Source: Chloroflexota bacterium
Lineage (GTDB): Bacteria; Chloroflexota; Dehalococcoidia; SHYD01
Assembly: GCA_016190485.1 (NCBI GenBank)
Contig: JACPQN010000098.1
Span: forward strand, 1-38,974
Direction: 5' to 3'
DNA: 38,974 bases
The notes below the pieces were generated by a model. That model did not search any database. It was not told the DNA's origin and saw only the letters and a list, made by a program, of their open reading frames with translations. The position numbers and the translations under genes are program-made. Positions within the stretch are counted from its first letter, which is position 1, and each line of letters opens with the position of its first letter. Shown here in pieces: positions 1 through 9,522 of the stretch.

Positions 1-130
1 CCCGAAGGGCGGGGCCGAAGCAATCCGGGGGTGGGGGGACCTTCAACGGCATCCAGGCATTGCCCTCCCCCAGATTGCCACGTCGGCTTCGCCTCCTCGC
101 AACGACAACTACGGCGTTTTTCAGAAACAC
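1..130. repeat. Repeat-like intergenic sequence downstream of alaS
   Basis: No gene is visible here. The stretch contains CGAAGCAATCC and, further on, CAGATTGCCACGTCGGC followed by TTCGCCTCCTCGCAACGAC. It looks like a degenerate dispersed repeat of the kind often seen between genes in Chloroflexota assemblies, but that resemblance is from memory and no second copy was found in this window. It lies past the 3' end of alaS and may contribute to termination; GGCGTTTTTC at about 112-121 is the only T-rich stretch. Confidence 0.3.
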
Positions 131-163
131 CACACTAGCGGCTCAGGATTCCTTTCGGTAGCG

Positions 164-3067
<2,904 letters not shown>

Positions 3068-3088
3068 GGTGCCGGGGTTGAGGCTGAA

Positions 3089-3121
3089 CCCTCACCCCGG
3101 CCCTCCCCCAGAGGGAGAGGG
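3089..3121 (-). repeat. Family 3 repeat, copy 1 (alaS leader)
   Basis: The reverse complement begins CCCTCTCCCTCTGG and ends GGGTGAGGG. It matches the 33-bp element at 33150-33182 at 31 of 33 positions, in opposite orientation. It contains an internal CCCTC/GAGGG hairpin. It lies in the 5' leader of alaS, between the promoter and the start codon. Confidence 0.7.
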
Positions 3122-3181
3122 CGGTGTAGGCCGACGGCGTGGGCAGCTTGGCGCCCGCCCACCTTAGGCAAGTCTGTCTCG

Positions 3182-3210
3182 ATTGTAGGAGAGGCGTCAG
3201 GGGGTGTCAA
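3182..3210 (-). promoter_or_regulatory. alaS promoter
   Basis: On the minus strand TTGACA (3205-3210) is followed by exactly 17 nt and TACAAT (3182-3187), a near-perfect sigma70-type promoter. The expected start is near 3175, giving a leader of about 170 nt that carries two repeat elements. Confidence 0.8.
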
Positions 3211-3269
3211 CGGAAGCGAAGGGCGCCGTCATCCCCGCCCAACCCATCCATTGGCGCGCCCCCTGTTAC

Positions 3270-3374
3270 GAGAGTGTTTATCAACCTGCCACCTCAGGCT
3301 CAAGCCTGAGGCATTCTGAGCGGCTATGCTGTCCGCCTGAGGCGGGCAGTGCGGAGTTATTAAACTCTCTCTCT
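3270..3374. repeat. Family 2 MITE-like element, copy 1
   Basis: An element of about 105 bp with terminal inverted repeats: GAGAGTGTTTAT at the left end and TTATTAAACTCTCTCTCT at the right. Inside are two hairpins: CCTCAGGCT/AGCCTGAGG (3292-3300/3303-3311) and CTGTCCGCC/GGCGGGCAG (3329-3337/3341-3349). A closely related copy is at 28020-28124. TTAC occurs on both flanks (3266-3269 and 3376-3379), a possible 4-bp target duplication. No coding capacity. It ends about 10 bp before the -35 box of the acyl-CoA dehydrogenase promoter. Confidence 0.75.
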
Positions 3375-3384
3375 ATTACTCTAC

Positions 3385-3413
3385 TTGACACGGCGGCACG
3401 CCATTTATAGAAT
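3385..3413 (+). promoter_or_regulatory. Promoter of acyl-CoA dehydrogenase
   Basis: TTGACA (3385-3390), 17 nt, TAGAAT (3408-3413). Start expected near 3420, giving a leader of about 50 nt ending in a strong AGGAGG site. Confidence 0.8.
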
Positions 3414-3469
3414 CACCATAGCCGGGCCGGTGTGCCCGTTTCCTGGGCAAGAACACAGGAGGTGTGGAG

Positions 3470-4687
3470 ATGGACTTCGAGGTGGCGTACACGCCGCAGC
3501 AGCAGCGGTTCCGGGACGAGGTACGGGCCTTCCTTGAGGTCAACGTGCCCGCCATCCTGCGGACTACCCACGCCAGGGACGGGGACACCTACGAAGAGTA
3601 TCAAGCTCAGCGTGAGCTGGGGCGAAAGCTGGGGGTCAAGGGCTGGCTCTACCCCACCGCGCCGAAGCAGTACGGCGGTGGCGGCCTGAGCGTGGACGAG
3701 GCGATCATCCTCAACGAGGAGATGGACCGCTTCGACATGACCCTGCCCCCCTACTCCGACTCGGCCACCCTGGCCGCGCCCACCATCCAGGTGTGGGGCA
3801 CGCCCGAGCAGAAGCAGCGTCTGCTGCCCCCCATGTACCGGGGCGAGCTGCGGACCTGGCAGCTCCTCACCGAGCCCGGCGCCGGCTCCGACCTGGCCAG
3901 CGTGCAGACCCGGGCCGTCAAGGATGGCGACGACTATGTGGTGAGCGGGCAGAAGATCTTCGTGGGGACGGACTACGGCGCAGACCAGCTCTGGACCCTG
4001 GCGGTGACCGACCCCAATGCGCCCCGCCACGAGAACCTGAGCTGGCTGATGATCGACTTCCGGGCGCCCGGGATCACCGTGCAGCCCATGGAGCTTCTGA
4101 CCCGCAGCGACGCCGGCGGCCAGAAGAACTCCGTCTTCTTTGACCAGGTGCGGGTGCCTGGTGACAACCTGGTGGGCGGGGAGAATAACGGCTGGAAGGT
4201 GGCCAGCACCCACCTGGAGCTGGAGCATGGCGGCGGCGGCCGCGTCGGCACCGACAAGCTCTTCCCCCGGGTGGTGGAGTACTGCAAGACCCACCTGCTG
4301 GACGGCGTGCCCATCATCAAGCACCAGGATGCTCGCGACCTGCTGATGGACTACTTCATCGAGAGCGAGATCCAGCGGCTGTTTGGCGTCCGGAACTACT
4401 GGCTGTCCCACGCCAACAAGCCTCGCTCCTACGAAGGCCCGCAGCTCAGCATGTGGCGCAAGTGGTCCAACGTGCTGCGGTCCCACATGCTGCTGAAGCT
4501 GCTGGGCTATCACGCCCTCACCAGCGACCCGGCATGGACCGTGGCGGAGGGACAGGTGGAACTGAACCACCGCTCCGCCATCGTGGGCACCCACCCCGGC
4601 GGCACCATTGAGGTGCAGAAGCTGATCATGGCCCGCCGGATCGGCATCGGCCGAACCGCGCGGGAGGAGGCCGGCAGGCTGGAATAA
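3470..4687 (+). CDS. Acyl-CoA dehydrogenase family protein
   Basis: A flavoprotein of the acyl-CoA dehydrogenase superfamily (about 405 aa), expected to oxidise an acyl-CoA thioester at C2-C3 with FAD and pass electrons to ETF. Typical segments are visible: N-terminal helical domain, LTEPGAGSDLAS in the middle beta domain, VRVPGDNLVGGENNGWKV, and the C-terminal helical bundle ending GGTIEVQKLIMARRIGIGR. ATG 3470 is chosen because AGGAGG (3457-3462) sits 7 nt upstream; a GTG at 3464 would be too close. The usual catalytic Glu of the YEGT-type motif is not evident (THPGGT stands there), as in some heteromeric FadE-type subunits, so substrate and activity are open. It stands alone between a MITE-like element and a repeat-derived terminator. 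Confidence 0.9.
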   Translation: MDFEVAYTPQQQRFRDEVRAFLEVNVPAILRTTHARDGDTYEEYQAQRELGRKLGVKGWLYPTAPKQYGGGGLSVDEAIILNEEMDRFDMTLPPYSDSATLAAPTIQVWGTPEQKQRLLPPMYRGELRTWQLLTEPGAGSDLASVQTRAVKDGDDYVVSGQKIFVGTDYGADQLWTLAVTDPNAPRHENLSWLMIDFRAPGITVQPMELLTRSDAGGQKNSVFFDQVRVPGDNLVGGENNGWKVASTHLELEHGGGGRVGTDKLFPRVVEYCKTHLLDGVPIIKHQDARDLLMDYFIESEIQRLFGVRNYWLSHANKPRSYEGPQLSMWRKWSNVLRSHMLLKLLGYHALTSDPAWTVAEGQVELNHRSAIVGTHPGGTIEVQKLIMARRIGIGRTAREEAGRLE

Positions 4688-4707
4688 CAGAGCGCTGAAA
4701 TGTCGAT

Positions 4708-4799
4708 GCCGCTCGTCCTGAGCCTGTTGAAGGACGAGCGGCTCATGGTTCCCTTCGGCCCAGCTCAGGGTAAACTCGGCTCACCATGAGCGGTTTTTT
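4708..4799 (+). terminator. Family 1 repeat pair acting as probable terminator
   Basis: Two palindromes lie head to tail. The first has perfect 12-bp arms, GCCGCTCGTCCT (4708-4719) and AGGACGAGCGGC (4731-4742). The second has 9-bp arms, GCTCATGGT (4741-4749) and ACCATGAGC (4783-4791), followed by CGG and six T (4794-4799). The second half is almost identical to 38868-38924. The hairpin plus T-run suits termination of the acyl-CoA dehydrogenase transcript. Confidence 0.65.
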
Positions 4800-4854
4800 G
4801 GTGGTACGAAGTCACCGGCTGCTCTGGAAGACTAAGTTCAAGCGGACGTTCTCC

Positions 4855-4878
4855 GGCCTGCGCCCTTGGGCGCAGGCC
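4855..4878. repeat. Perfect 24-bp palindromic hairpin
   Basis: GGCCTGCGCCC (4855-4865), TT, GGGCGCAGGCC (4868-4878). No T-run follows. It may be a factor-dependent terminator, an RNA-end stabiliser or another mobile palindrome. It lies 63 bp upstream of the GT2 start. Confidence 0.55.
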
Positions 4879-4924
4879 AGTCCTATTCTGTAGCCCTGCG
4901 TGTGCGTCGCCAGGCTCCAGCAGG

Positions 4925-4930
4925 TATAAT
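4925..4930 (+). promoter_or_regulatory. -10 box of the GT2 gene (candidate leaderless start)
   Basis: A perfect TATAAT lies 10 nt before ATG 4941. No Shine-Dalgarno fits between them, so the transcript would begin at or within a few nt of the start codon. No good -35 is seen at the expected distance. Confidence 0.5.
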
Positions 4931-4940
4931 TCCCTCAGAC

Positions 4941-5873
4941 ATGAATATCTCGGTGGTCATCGTTAGCTACAACGTGCGGGAGCTGCTGCGGCGCTGCCTG
5001 GCCTCGGTGCTGGCTGAGACACAGGGCTTGCCGCCCGGCAGCGTCGAGGTGCTGGTGGTAGACAACGCCTCTGCTGATGATAGCGCCGCGCTGGTGCGCC
5101 AGGAGTTCCCCCAGGTGCGCCTCGTTGCCAACCAGGAGAACCGGGGCTTCAGCGCCGCCTGCAACCAGGGAGCGGCCCACAGCAGCGGCGAGGCCATGCT
5201 TCTCCTGAACCCCGACGCCGAGCTGCGGCCCGGCGCGCTGCGGGCCCTGACGGACTGCCTGGGACGCCACCCCAACGTGGCCGTGGTGGGCCCCCAACTC
5301 CTCAACGCCGACGGCACGGCGCAGCCTTCTCGGCGTCGCTTCCCCACCCTGGTTACGGCCTTCCTGGAGAGCACGGTGCTCCAGGGCTGGTTCCCTCACA
5401 ACGCCCACCTGCGCCGCTACTACTGCCAGGACACCCCGGCCGACCAGGAGCAGGAGGTAGACTGGCTGGTGGGAGCCTGCCTGCTGCTGCGCCGAGCGGC
5501 CTGGGAGCAAGTGGGCCCCCTGGACGAGCGTTTTTTCCTCTACTTTGAAGAGACCGACTGGTGCCTGCGGGCGGCCCGGGCTGGCTGGCGCGCCGCCTAC
5601 GTGCCCCAGGCGCAGGTGGTCCACCGCGGTGGCCAGAGCAGCGGACGAGACCTGCGCCAGCGCCACATCCAGTTCCTGGCCAGCAAGCGCAGGTTCTATC
5701 GCAAGCACTTCGGGCCTGTGGCGGGCGGGCTGGTGCGCTGGGCACTGGCGCTTAACTACGCCCTCCTCATCGCCGAGGATGCGCTCAAGCTTGCCCTGGG
5801 CCATAAGGTCGCCATGCGGCGGGAGCGCATCGGCCTGTACGGCGCGGTCCTCAAGTGGAGCGTGACAGGCTGA
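4941..5873 (+). CDS. GT2 family glycosyltransferase
   Basis: A GT-A-fold glycosyltransferase (310 aa) that would transfer a sugar from a nucleotide sugar to a lipid-linked or glycan acceptor at the inner membrane face. Visible features are the N-terminal ISVVIVSYN strand, VVDNAS, the LNPDAEL motif in the place of DxD, and EETDWCLRAARAGW, typical of rhamnosyltransferase-like members. ATG 4941 is chosen because the family begins right at MNISVVIVSYN; longer in-frame starts upstream add non-homologous sequence and cross the TATAAT box. It is the first gene of a three-gene surface-polysaccharide cassette; the next gene overlaps its end by 19 nt. Confidence 0.9.
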   Translation: MNISVVIVSYNVRELLRRCLASVLAETQGLPPGSVEVLVVDNASADDSAALVRQEFPQVRLVANQENRGFSAACNQGAAHSSGEAMLLLNPDAELRPGALRALTDCLGRHPNVAVVGPQLLNADGTAQPSRRRFPTLVTAFLESTVLQGWFPHNAHLRRYYCQDTPADQEQEVDWLVGACLLLRRAAWEQVGPLDERFFLYFEETDWCLRAARAGWRAAYVPQAQVVHRGGQSSGRDLRQRHIQFLASKRRFYRKHFGPVAGGLVRWALALNYALLIAEDALKLALGHKVAMRRERIGLYGAVLKWSVTG

Positions 5874-7102
5874 GGGTCTGCCTGGTCACCGGGGAATACC
5901 CCCCACAGATCGGCGGCCTGGCCGACTACACCCGCCACCTGGCCCGGGCGCTGATGAGTGAAGGCGGCCTGGTGGCGGTCCTCACCTCCGCCTCAGCCGG
6001 CGCCAATCGACCGCAGGAAGCCTCGGAGCCGGAGGTCCTGGCGACGGTGCCCCGGTGGGACTTCCGGATCTTCCGACAGGTCCGCCAAGCGGTGGACCGG
6101 CTCCAGCCCGACCTGCTCCACATCCAGTACCAGACGGGCGCCTTCGGGATGCATCCTGCCATCAACCTGCTGCCCCGCTGGCTGGCCTGGCGGCGGCCGG
6201 GGGTCCCCATAGTGACCACCTTTCACGACCTGCGAGAGCCCTACCTCTTCCCCAAGGCCGGCCCCCTCAGGCGCTGGGCAACGCAACAGCTCGCCCTCAC
6301 CAGCCATGGCGTGATTGCCACAAACCCGGAGGACGCAGCTATCCTCAGGAGCTGGACAGGCGGCACGGCACGGCGTCCACGCCTGGCGGCCATCCCCATC
6401 GGCGCCAATATTCCGGCGGCCGAAGGGCCACCAGGCGATGCGCGGGCCCTCCGCAGCGCCTGGGAGATCCCGGCGGACGCGCACCTGCTGGGGCACTTCG
6501 GGATGCTGAACCGGACCAAAGGCCTGGAGACGGCCTTGAGGGCGCTGCGCATGCTGCTGGACCAAGGCCTTCCGGTGCGCCTGGTGATGCTGGGCGAGGA
6601 GCTGGGTCCCTCCGATGCCTCGAACTGGCACTACCGGAACGAGCTGCGGCGGCTGGCAGAGGAGCTGGGGCTAGAGGAACACCTAGTATGGACGGGCTAT
6701 CTGCCGCCGGAGGAGACGAGCCGGGCCCTGGCAGCCCTGGACTGCTGCCTGCTGCCCTACGCGGAGGGGGTCTCCTACCGCCACGGCGCGCTGCTGGCCG
6801 CCCTGGCCCACGGCGTCCCGGTGGTCACGACGCAGCTTCCCCCCTTGAGCGCCCGGCCCGCCACGGACTCGGACGACTTTCCACCTCTGAAGGACGGCCT
6901 CCACTGCCTGTTGGTGGCGCCGGACGACGCGCCCGCCCTGGCGGACGCGGCCCGGCAGGTCCTGGCGGAGTCGCCTCTCCGCCGGCGGCTGGCGGAAGGC
7001 GGCCGCGAACTGGCCGCTCACTTCTCGTGGGAGACCATCGCCCGCCGCACCGCGGCGTTCTATCGCCAGGTACTCCTAGCCAGCGACGGCATGCCCGGGT
7101 AA
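5855..7102 (+). CDS. GT4 family glycosyltransferase
   Basis: A GT-B-fold glycosyltransferase (415 aa) that extends a glycan using a nucleotide sugar. The N-terminal domain carries VTGEYPPQIGGLADYTRHLA, typical of GT4 acceptor domains. The C-terminal domain carries FGMLNRTKGLETALRAL (donor-binding loop), WTGYLPPEETSRALAALD, LLPYAEGVSYRHGALLAALA and GVPVVTT. The GTG start at 5855 lies inside the preceding GT2 gene in another frame, so the two are probably translationally coupled. The gene for the Wzy-like membrane protein follows 5 nt later. Sugar specificity cannot be read from sequence. Confidence 0.9.
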   Translation: MERDRLRVCLVTGEYPPQIGGLADYTRHLARALMSEGGLVAVLTSASAGANRPQEASEPEVLATVPRWDFRIFRQVRQAVDRLQPDLLHIQYQTGAFGMHPAINLLPRWLAWRRPGVPIVTTFHDLREPYLFPKAGPLRRWATQQLALTSHGVIATNPEDAAILRSWTGGTARRPRLAAIPIGANIPAAEGPPGDARALRSAWEIPADAHLLGHFGMLNRTKGLETALRALRMLLDQGLPVRLVMLGEELGPSDASNWHYRNELRRLAEELGLEEHLVWTGYLPPEETSRALAALDCCLLPYAEGVSYRHGALLAALAHGVPVVTTQLPPLSARPATDSDDFPPLKDGLHCLLVAPDDAPALADAARQVLAESPLRRRLAEGGRELAAHFSWETIARRTAAFYRQVLLASDGMPG

Positions 7103-7107
7103 GCCCC

Positions 7108-8547
7108 ATGAACCAGCGGGCCTCTCTCATGCCTCTCTCGGCTGGCTTACAGCGTTGGCCCGTCCCGCTGGCGCTGGTGGCGGCAGGCGTCGCCTGCGGC
7201 GCGCTCACGGTCTACGGGGCGCCATGGCTGGGGTTCCTGCTCCTGGCGGGCGCGCTGTTCACGCTGCTCACCCTGCGGCAGCCTTCGGCGGGGATCATGG
7301 TCATCCTGCTAGGGCTGTACTTACTGCCTTTCGGCGTCGTCCCCATCCCGGTAGGCGCTCTGCGCCTCACCTTTCTCGATGCAACCCTCTCCATCGCCCT
7401 GCTGGCCCTCGTACTCCGGCTGCTGGCGCATCCTGGAGAGCCGCTGGCGCTGAGTCCCGCAGGGGCGCCGCTTCTCCTCTTCCTGGGGATGGCCACGGTG
7501 GCCTTTCTCGGGGGAATGAGCACGGCGACGGGAGAGACGCTGCGGCTGTTTCTCAAGACCATCAACAGCATCTTGCTCTACTTTACCGTCATCAACAGCC
7601 TGCGCACCCCTGACGAAGTGCGCAGGATCACCCGGATGGCGCCTGTTGCCGCAGGAGGGGCTGCCACCCTGGCGCTGGCGCTCTACTGGCTCCCACCTGA
7701 GCAGAGCTATGACCTCCTGGCCTCTCTGGCGTGGCTGGGCTACCCCACCGGGGAGTCGGTCTTGCGGTACATCGCCGACACGCCCATCCTCAGGGCCAGC
7801 GGGACAGCCATCGATCCCAACGTGCTGGGAGGCATGCTGCTCCTGGCGCTGCCGCTGGCGGTGACCCAACTCGTGGAGTGCCGCACTACGGTCCCCCGTC
7901 TCCTGCTCGCGGCCTGCGTGGCCATCAATGTGTTGGCGCTGCTTCTCAGCTACAGCAGGTCCGGCTGGGCCGGCGCGCTGGCCGCGCTGGTGCTGCTGGG
8001 GCTGCTGCGCTACCGGAGGGTCCTGCTGGCCATAGCGGCAGGCGCCATGGCGCTCCTGCTGTTGCCCCAGGGCCAGGCCTTCGTGGAGCGGTTTGTGTCG
8101 GGGCTCTTCTTCGCGGACCGGGCAGCCCAGATGCGGCTGGGGGAGTACAGCGACGCGCTCCGCCTGATCACTCGCTACCCGTGGTTCGGAGTGGGCTTCG
8201 GCGGGCCACCAGACCTGGACCTCTACCTGGCCGGCAGTAGCATCTACTTCCTTCTGGCCGAGGAGGCGGGTTTGGTGGGACTAGGCGCTTACCTGCTGGT
8301 CCTGGGAACCGTAGTGACGTACATAGCCCGCCGGCTGGGCCGTGCCCGCAGAGTGGGCCTGGCCGGCGTACAAATGGGCGCCCTGGCTGGCGTAGCGGGC
8401 GCCCTGGTCGCGGGGCTCTTCGACCACTATTTCGTCAGCTCGTCCTTCACCCCCACCATCGCGCTCTTCTGGCTCTACGCAGGGCTGGCCATGGCTGCCG
8501 CACATCTGGCGGCAGGGCAGCACGAGGAGGCTACATCTGGCGGATGA
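7108..8547 (+). CDS. O-antigen ligase/polymerase-like membrane protein (Wzy/WaaL type)
   Basis: An integral membrane protein (479 aa) with about 10-12 hydrophobic segments spread along its length, and the Wzy_C-type features LLLSYSRSGWAGALAAL and LRLITRYPWFGVGFGG around a large outward loop. It probably polymerises or ligates lipid-linked glycan units made by the two preceding glycosyltransferases. The start ATG 7108 lies 5 nt after the GT4 stop. The 3' end overlaps the convergent lexA by 17 nt. The family also includes bicarbonate-transporter-like relatives; the glycan context favours the polymerase/ligase reading. Confidence 0.8.
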   Translation: MNQRASLMPLSAGLQRWPVPLALVAAGVACGALTVYGAPWLGFLLLAGALFTLLTLRQPSAGIMVILLGLYLLPFGVVPIPVGALRLTFLDATLSIALLALVLRLLAHPGEPLALSPAGAPLLLFLGMATVAFLGGMSTATGETLRLFLKTINSILLYFTVINSLRTPDEVRRITRMAPVAAGGAATLALALYWLPPEQSYDLLASLAWLGYPTGESVLRYIADTPILRASGTAIDPNVLGGMLLLALPLAVTQLVECRTTVPRLLLAACVAINVLALLLSYSRSGWAGALAALVLLGLLRYRRVLLAIAAGAMALLLLPQGQAFVERFVSGLFFADRAAQMRLGEYSDALRLITRYPWFGVGFGGPPDLDLYLAGSSIYFLLAEEAGLVGLGAYLLVLGTVVTYIARRLGRARRVGLAGVQMGALAGVAGALVAGLFDHYFVSSSFTPTIALFWLYAGLAMAAAHLAAGQHEEATSGG

Positions 8548-9202
8548 CGCCCAGCACCTTCCCCTGCACCTCGACGTTCTCGGGGCGGGTGTAGATGGGC
8601 TGCATCTGGGAGTTGGCCGGCTGGAGGCGGACGCGGTTGCCCTCGTAGAAGATTTTCTTGAGGGTAACCTCCTGCTCATCCTTGAGCCACACGGCCACCA
8701 TGTCGCCGTCGCTGGCCGACTGGGCCGCCTGCATGAGGACGATGTCACCGTCGTTGATGAGGGCATCGATCATAGACGTGCCTTTCACCCGCAAGGCGAA
8801 GGCGTCGCTGTGGCCTCTGGCCAGCTCGCGGGGCACCTCCATGGTTTCCACGCTTCCCAGGCTGCTCCAGGTGTCCGCCGCAGGCACCGGGATGGGCTGG
8901 CCCGCTGCGATCTGGCCCATGAGAGGCACCGCCAGCTTGTCCCGTCGCTGCTGGCCCAGACGCACGATGCCACGCGAGACCTCGGCATCTCGCCGCAGGT
9001 GCCCCTCCCGCTCCAGAATGCGGAGGTTGTAGTCCACTACCGAAGTAGAGCTAATGCTGCACCCTTTGACGATGTCCCGAATACTGGGGGCGTATCCCTT
9101 GTCTTCGGCGAAGGTGTCGATGAACTCCAGGATGCGCCGCTGGCGCTGGCTGAGGGGCCGAGGGCCTCTGCGCCGGAGGGAGGTAGCTTGTCTTTGCACC
9201 AT
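8531..9202 (-). CDS. lexA: LexA repressor
   Basis: The SOS-response repressor (223 aa), which binds operators and self-cleaves on RecA filaments. The N-terminal winged helix is at about 18-85 (LSQRQRRILEFIDTFAEDKG). The cleavage bond is Ala100-Gly101 in QIAAGQPI. The catalytic dyad is Ser143 in KGTSMIDALINDGD and Lys182 in EVTLKKIF. The N-terminal extension of about 15 residues is basic. AAAGGAG precedes ATG 9202. A consensus promoter with a LexA box just past its -10 lies upstream, so it is autoregulated. It runs convergently into the glycan cassette. Confidence 0.96.
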   Translation of the reverse strand: MVQRQATSLRRRGPRPLSQRQRRILEFIDTFAEDKGYAPSIRDIVKGCSISSTSVVDYNLRILEREGHLRRDAEVSRGIVRLGQQRRDKLAVPLMGQIAAGQPIPVPAADTWSSLGSVETMEVPRELARGHSDAFALRVKGTSMIDALINDGDIVLMQAAQSASDGDMVAVWLKDEQEVTLKKIFYEGNRVRLQPANSQMQPIYTRPENVEVQGKVLGVIRQM

Positions 9203-9222
9203 GATGCTCCTTTATGTCACCG

Positions 9223-9236
9223 AGAACGCTCGTTCT
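9223..9236. promoter_or_regulatory. LexA operator (SOS box)
   Basis: AGAACGCTCGTTCT has inverted arms AGAACG and CGTTCT, matching the Gram-positive type GAAC-N4-GTTC. It lies just downstream of the lexA -10 box, across the expected start of transcription, so bound LexA would block initiation. Confidence 0.85.
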
Positions 9237-9241
9237 AGCAC

Positions 9242-9270
9242 ATTCTATACAGGGAATGAGAAGGTGTCAA
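9242..9270 (-). promoter_or_regulatory. lexA promoter
   Basis: On the minus strand TTGACA (9265-9270), 17 nt, TAGAAT (9242-9247). The same -10 and spacing occur at the acyl-CoA dehydrogenase promoter. Confidence 0.85.
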
Positions 9271-9353
9271 GAGGTTTGCCGTGAAGTTTCGTTTTTTTCC
9301 TCCGCTCTTGAGAGACAACCTGCGCACCAAGCATAACACTCACTAAGCACAAC

Positions 9354-9382
9354 TTGACGGCTCAGCACAGATTTGCTACATT
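9354..9382 (+). promoter_or_regulatory. guaB3 promoter
   Basis: TTGACG (9354-9359), 17 nt, TACATT (9377-9382). Start expected near 9389, leaving a leader of about 130 nt before ATG 9523. Confidence 0.6.
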
Positions 9383-9407
9383 ACATTAAATACCGGTCGT
9401 AGTGAGC

Positions 9408-9455
9408 ATCCCCCTCTGGATCGGCATCCTCTGTCCATTACCCCGCCAGGGGGAT
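9408..9455 (+). promoter_or_regulatory. Candidate structured leader upstream of guaB3
   Basis: ATCCCCCT (9408-9415) can pair with AGGGGGAT (9448-9455) across 32 nt, at the start of the roughly 130-nt leader. No T-run follows, so it does not look like a simple terminator, and I do not recognise a known purine or guanine aptamer. It may only be leader folding. Confidence 0.3.
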
Positions 9456-9522
9456 CGTCTATCTTGTCAGCGGAGGCGACGCGTTCGTAGGCAGTAGTTC
9501 TTCTGGAGGTGAAGGAGGGCTA

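Noticed and set aside
3270-3374. The 105-bp element as a riboswitch of the acyl-CoA dehydrogenase
   Set aside because: It lies upstream of the consensus promoter and so outside that transcript, and the second copy sits next to an unrelated gene.
3413-4594. Long open frame antisense to the acyl-CoA dehydrogenase
   Set aside because: Shadow frame caused by G/C bias at third positions; the sense protein matches a clear family throughout.
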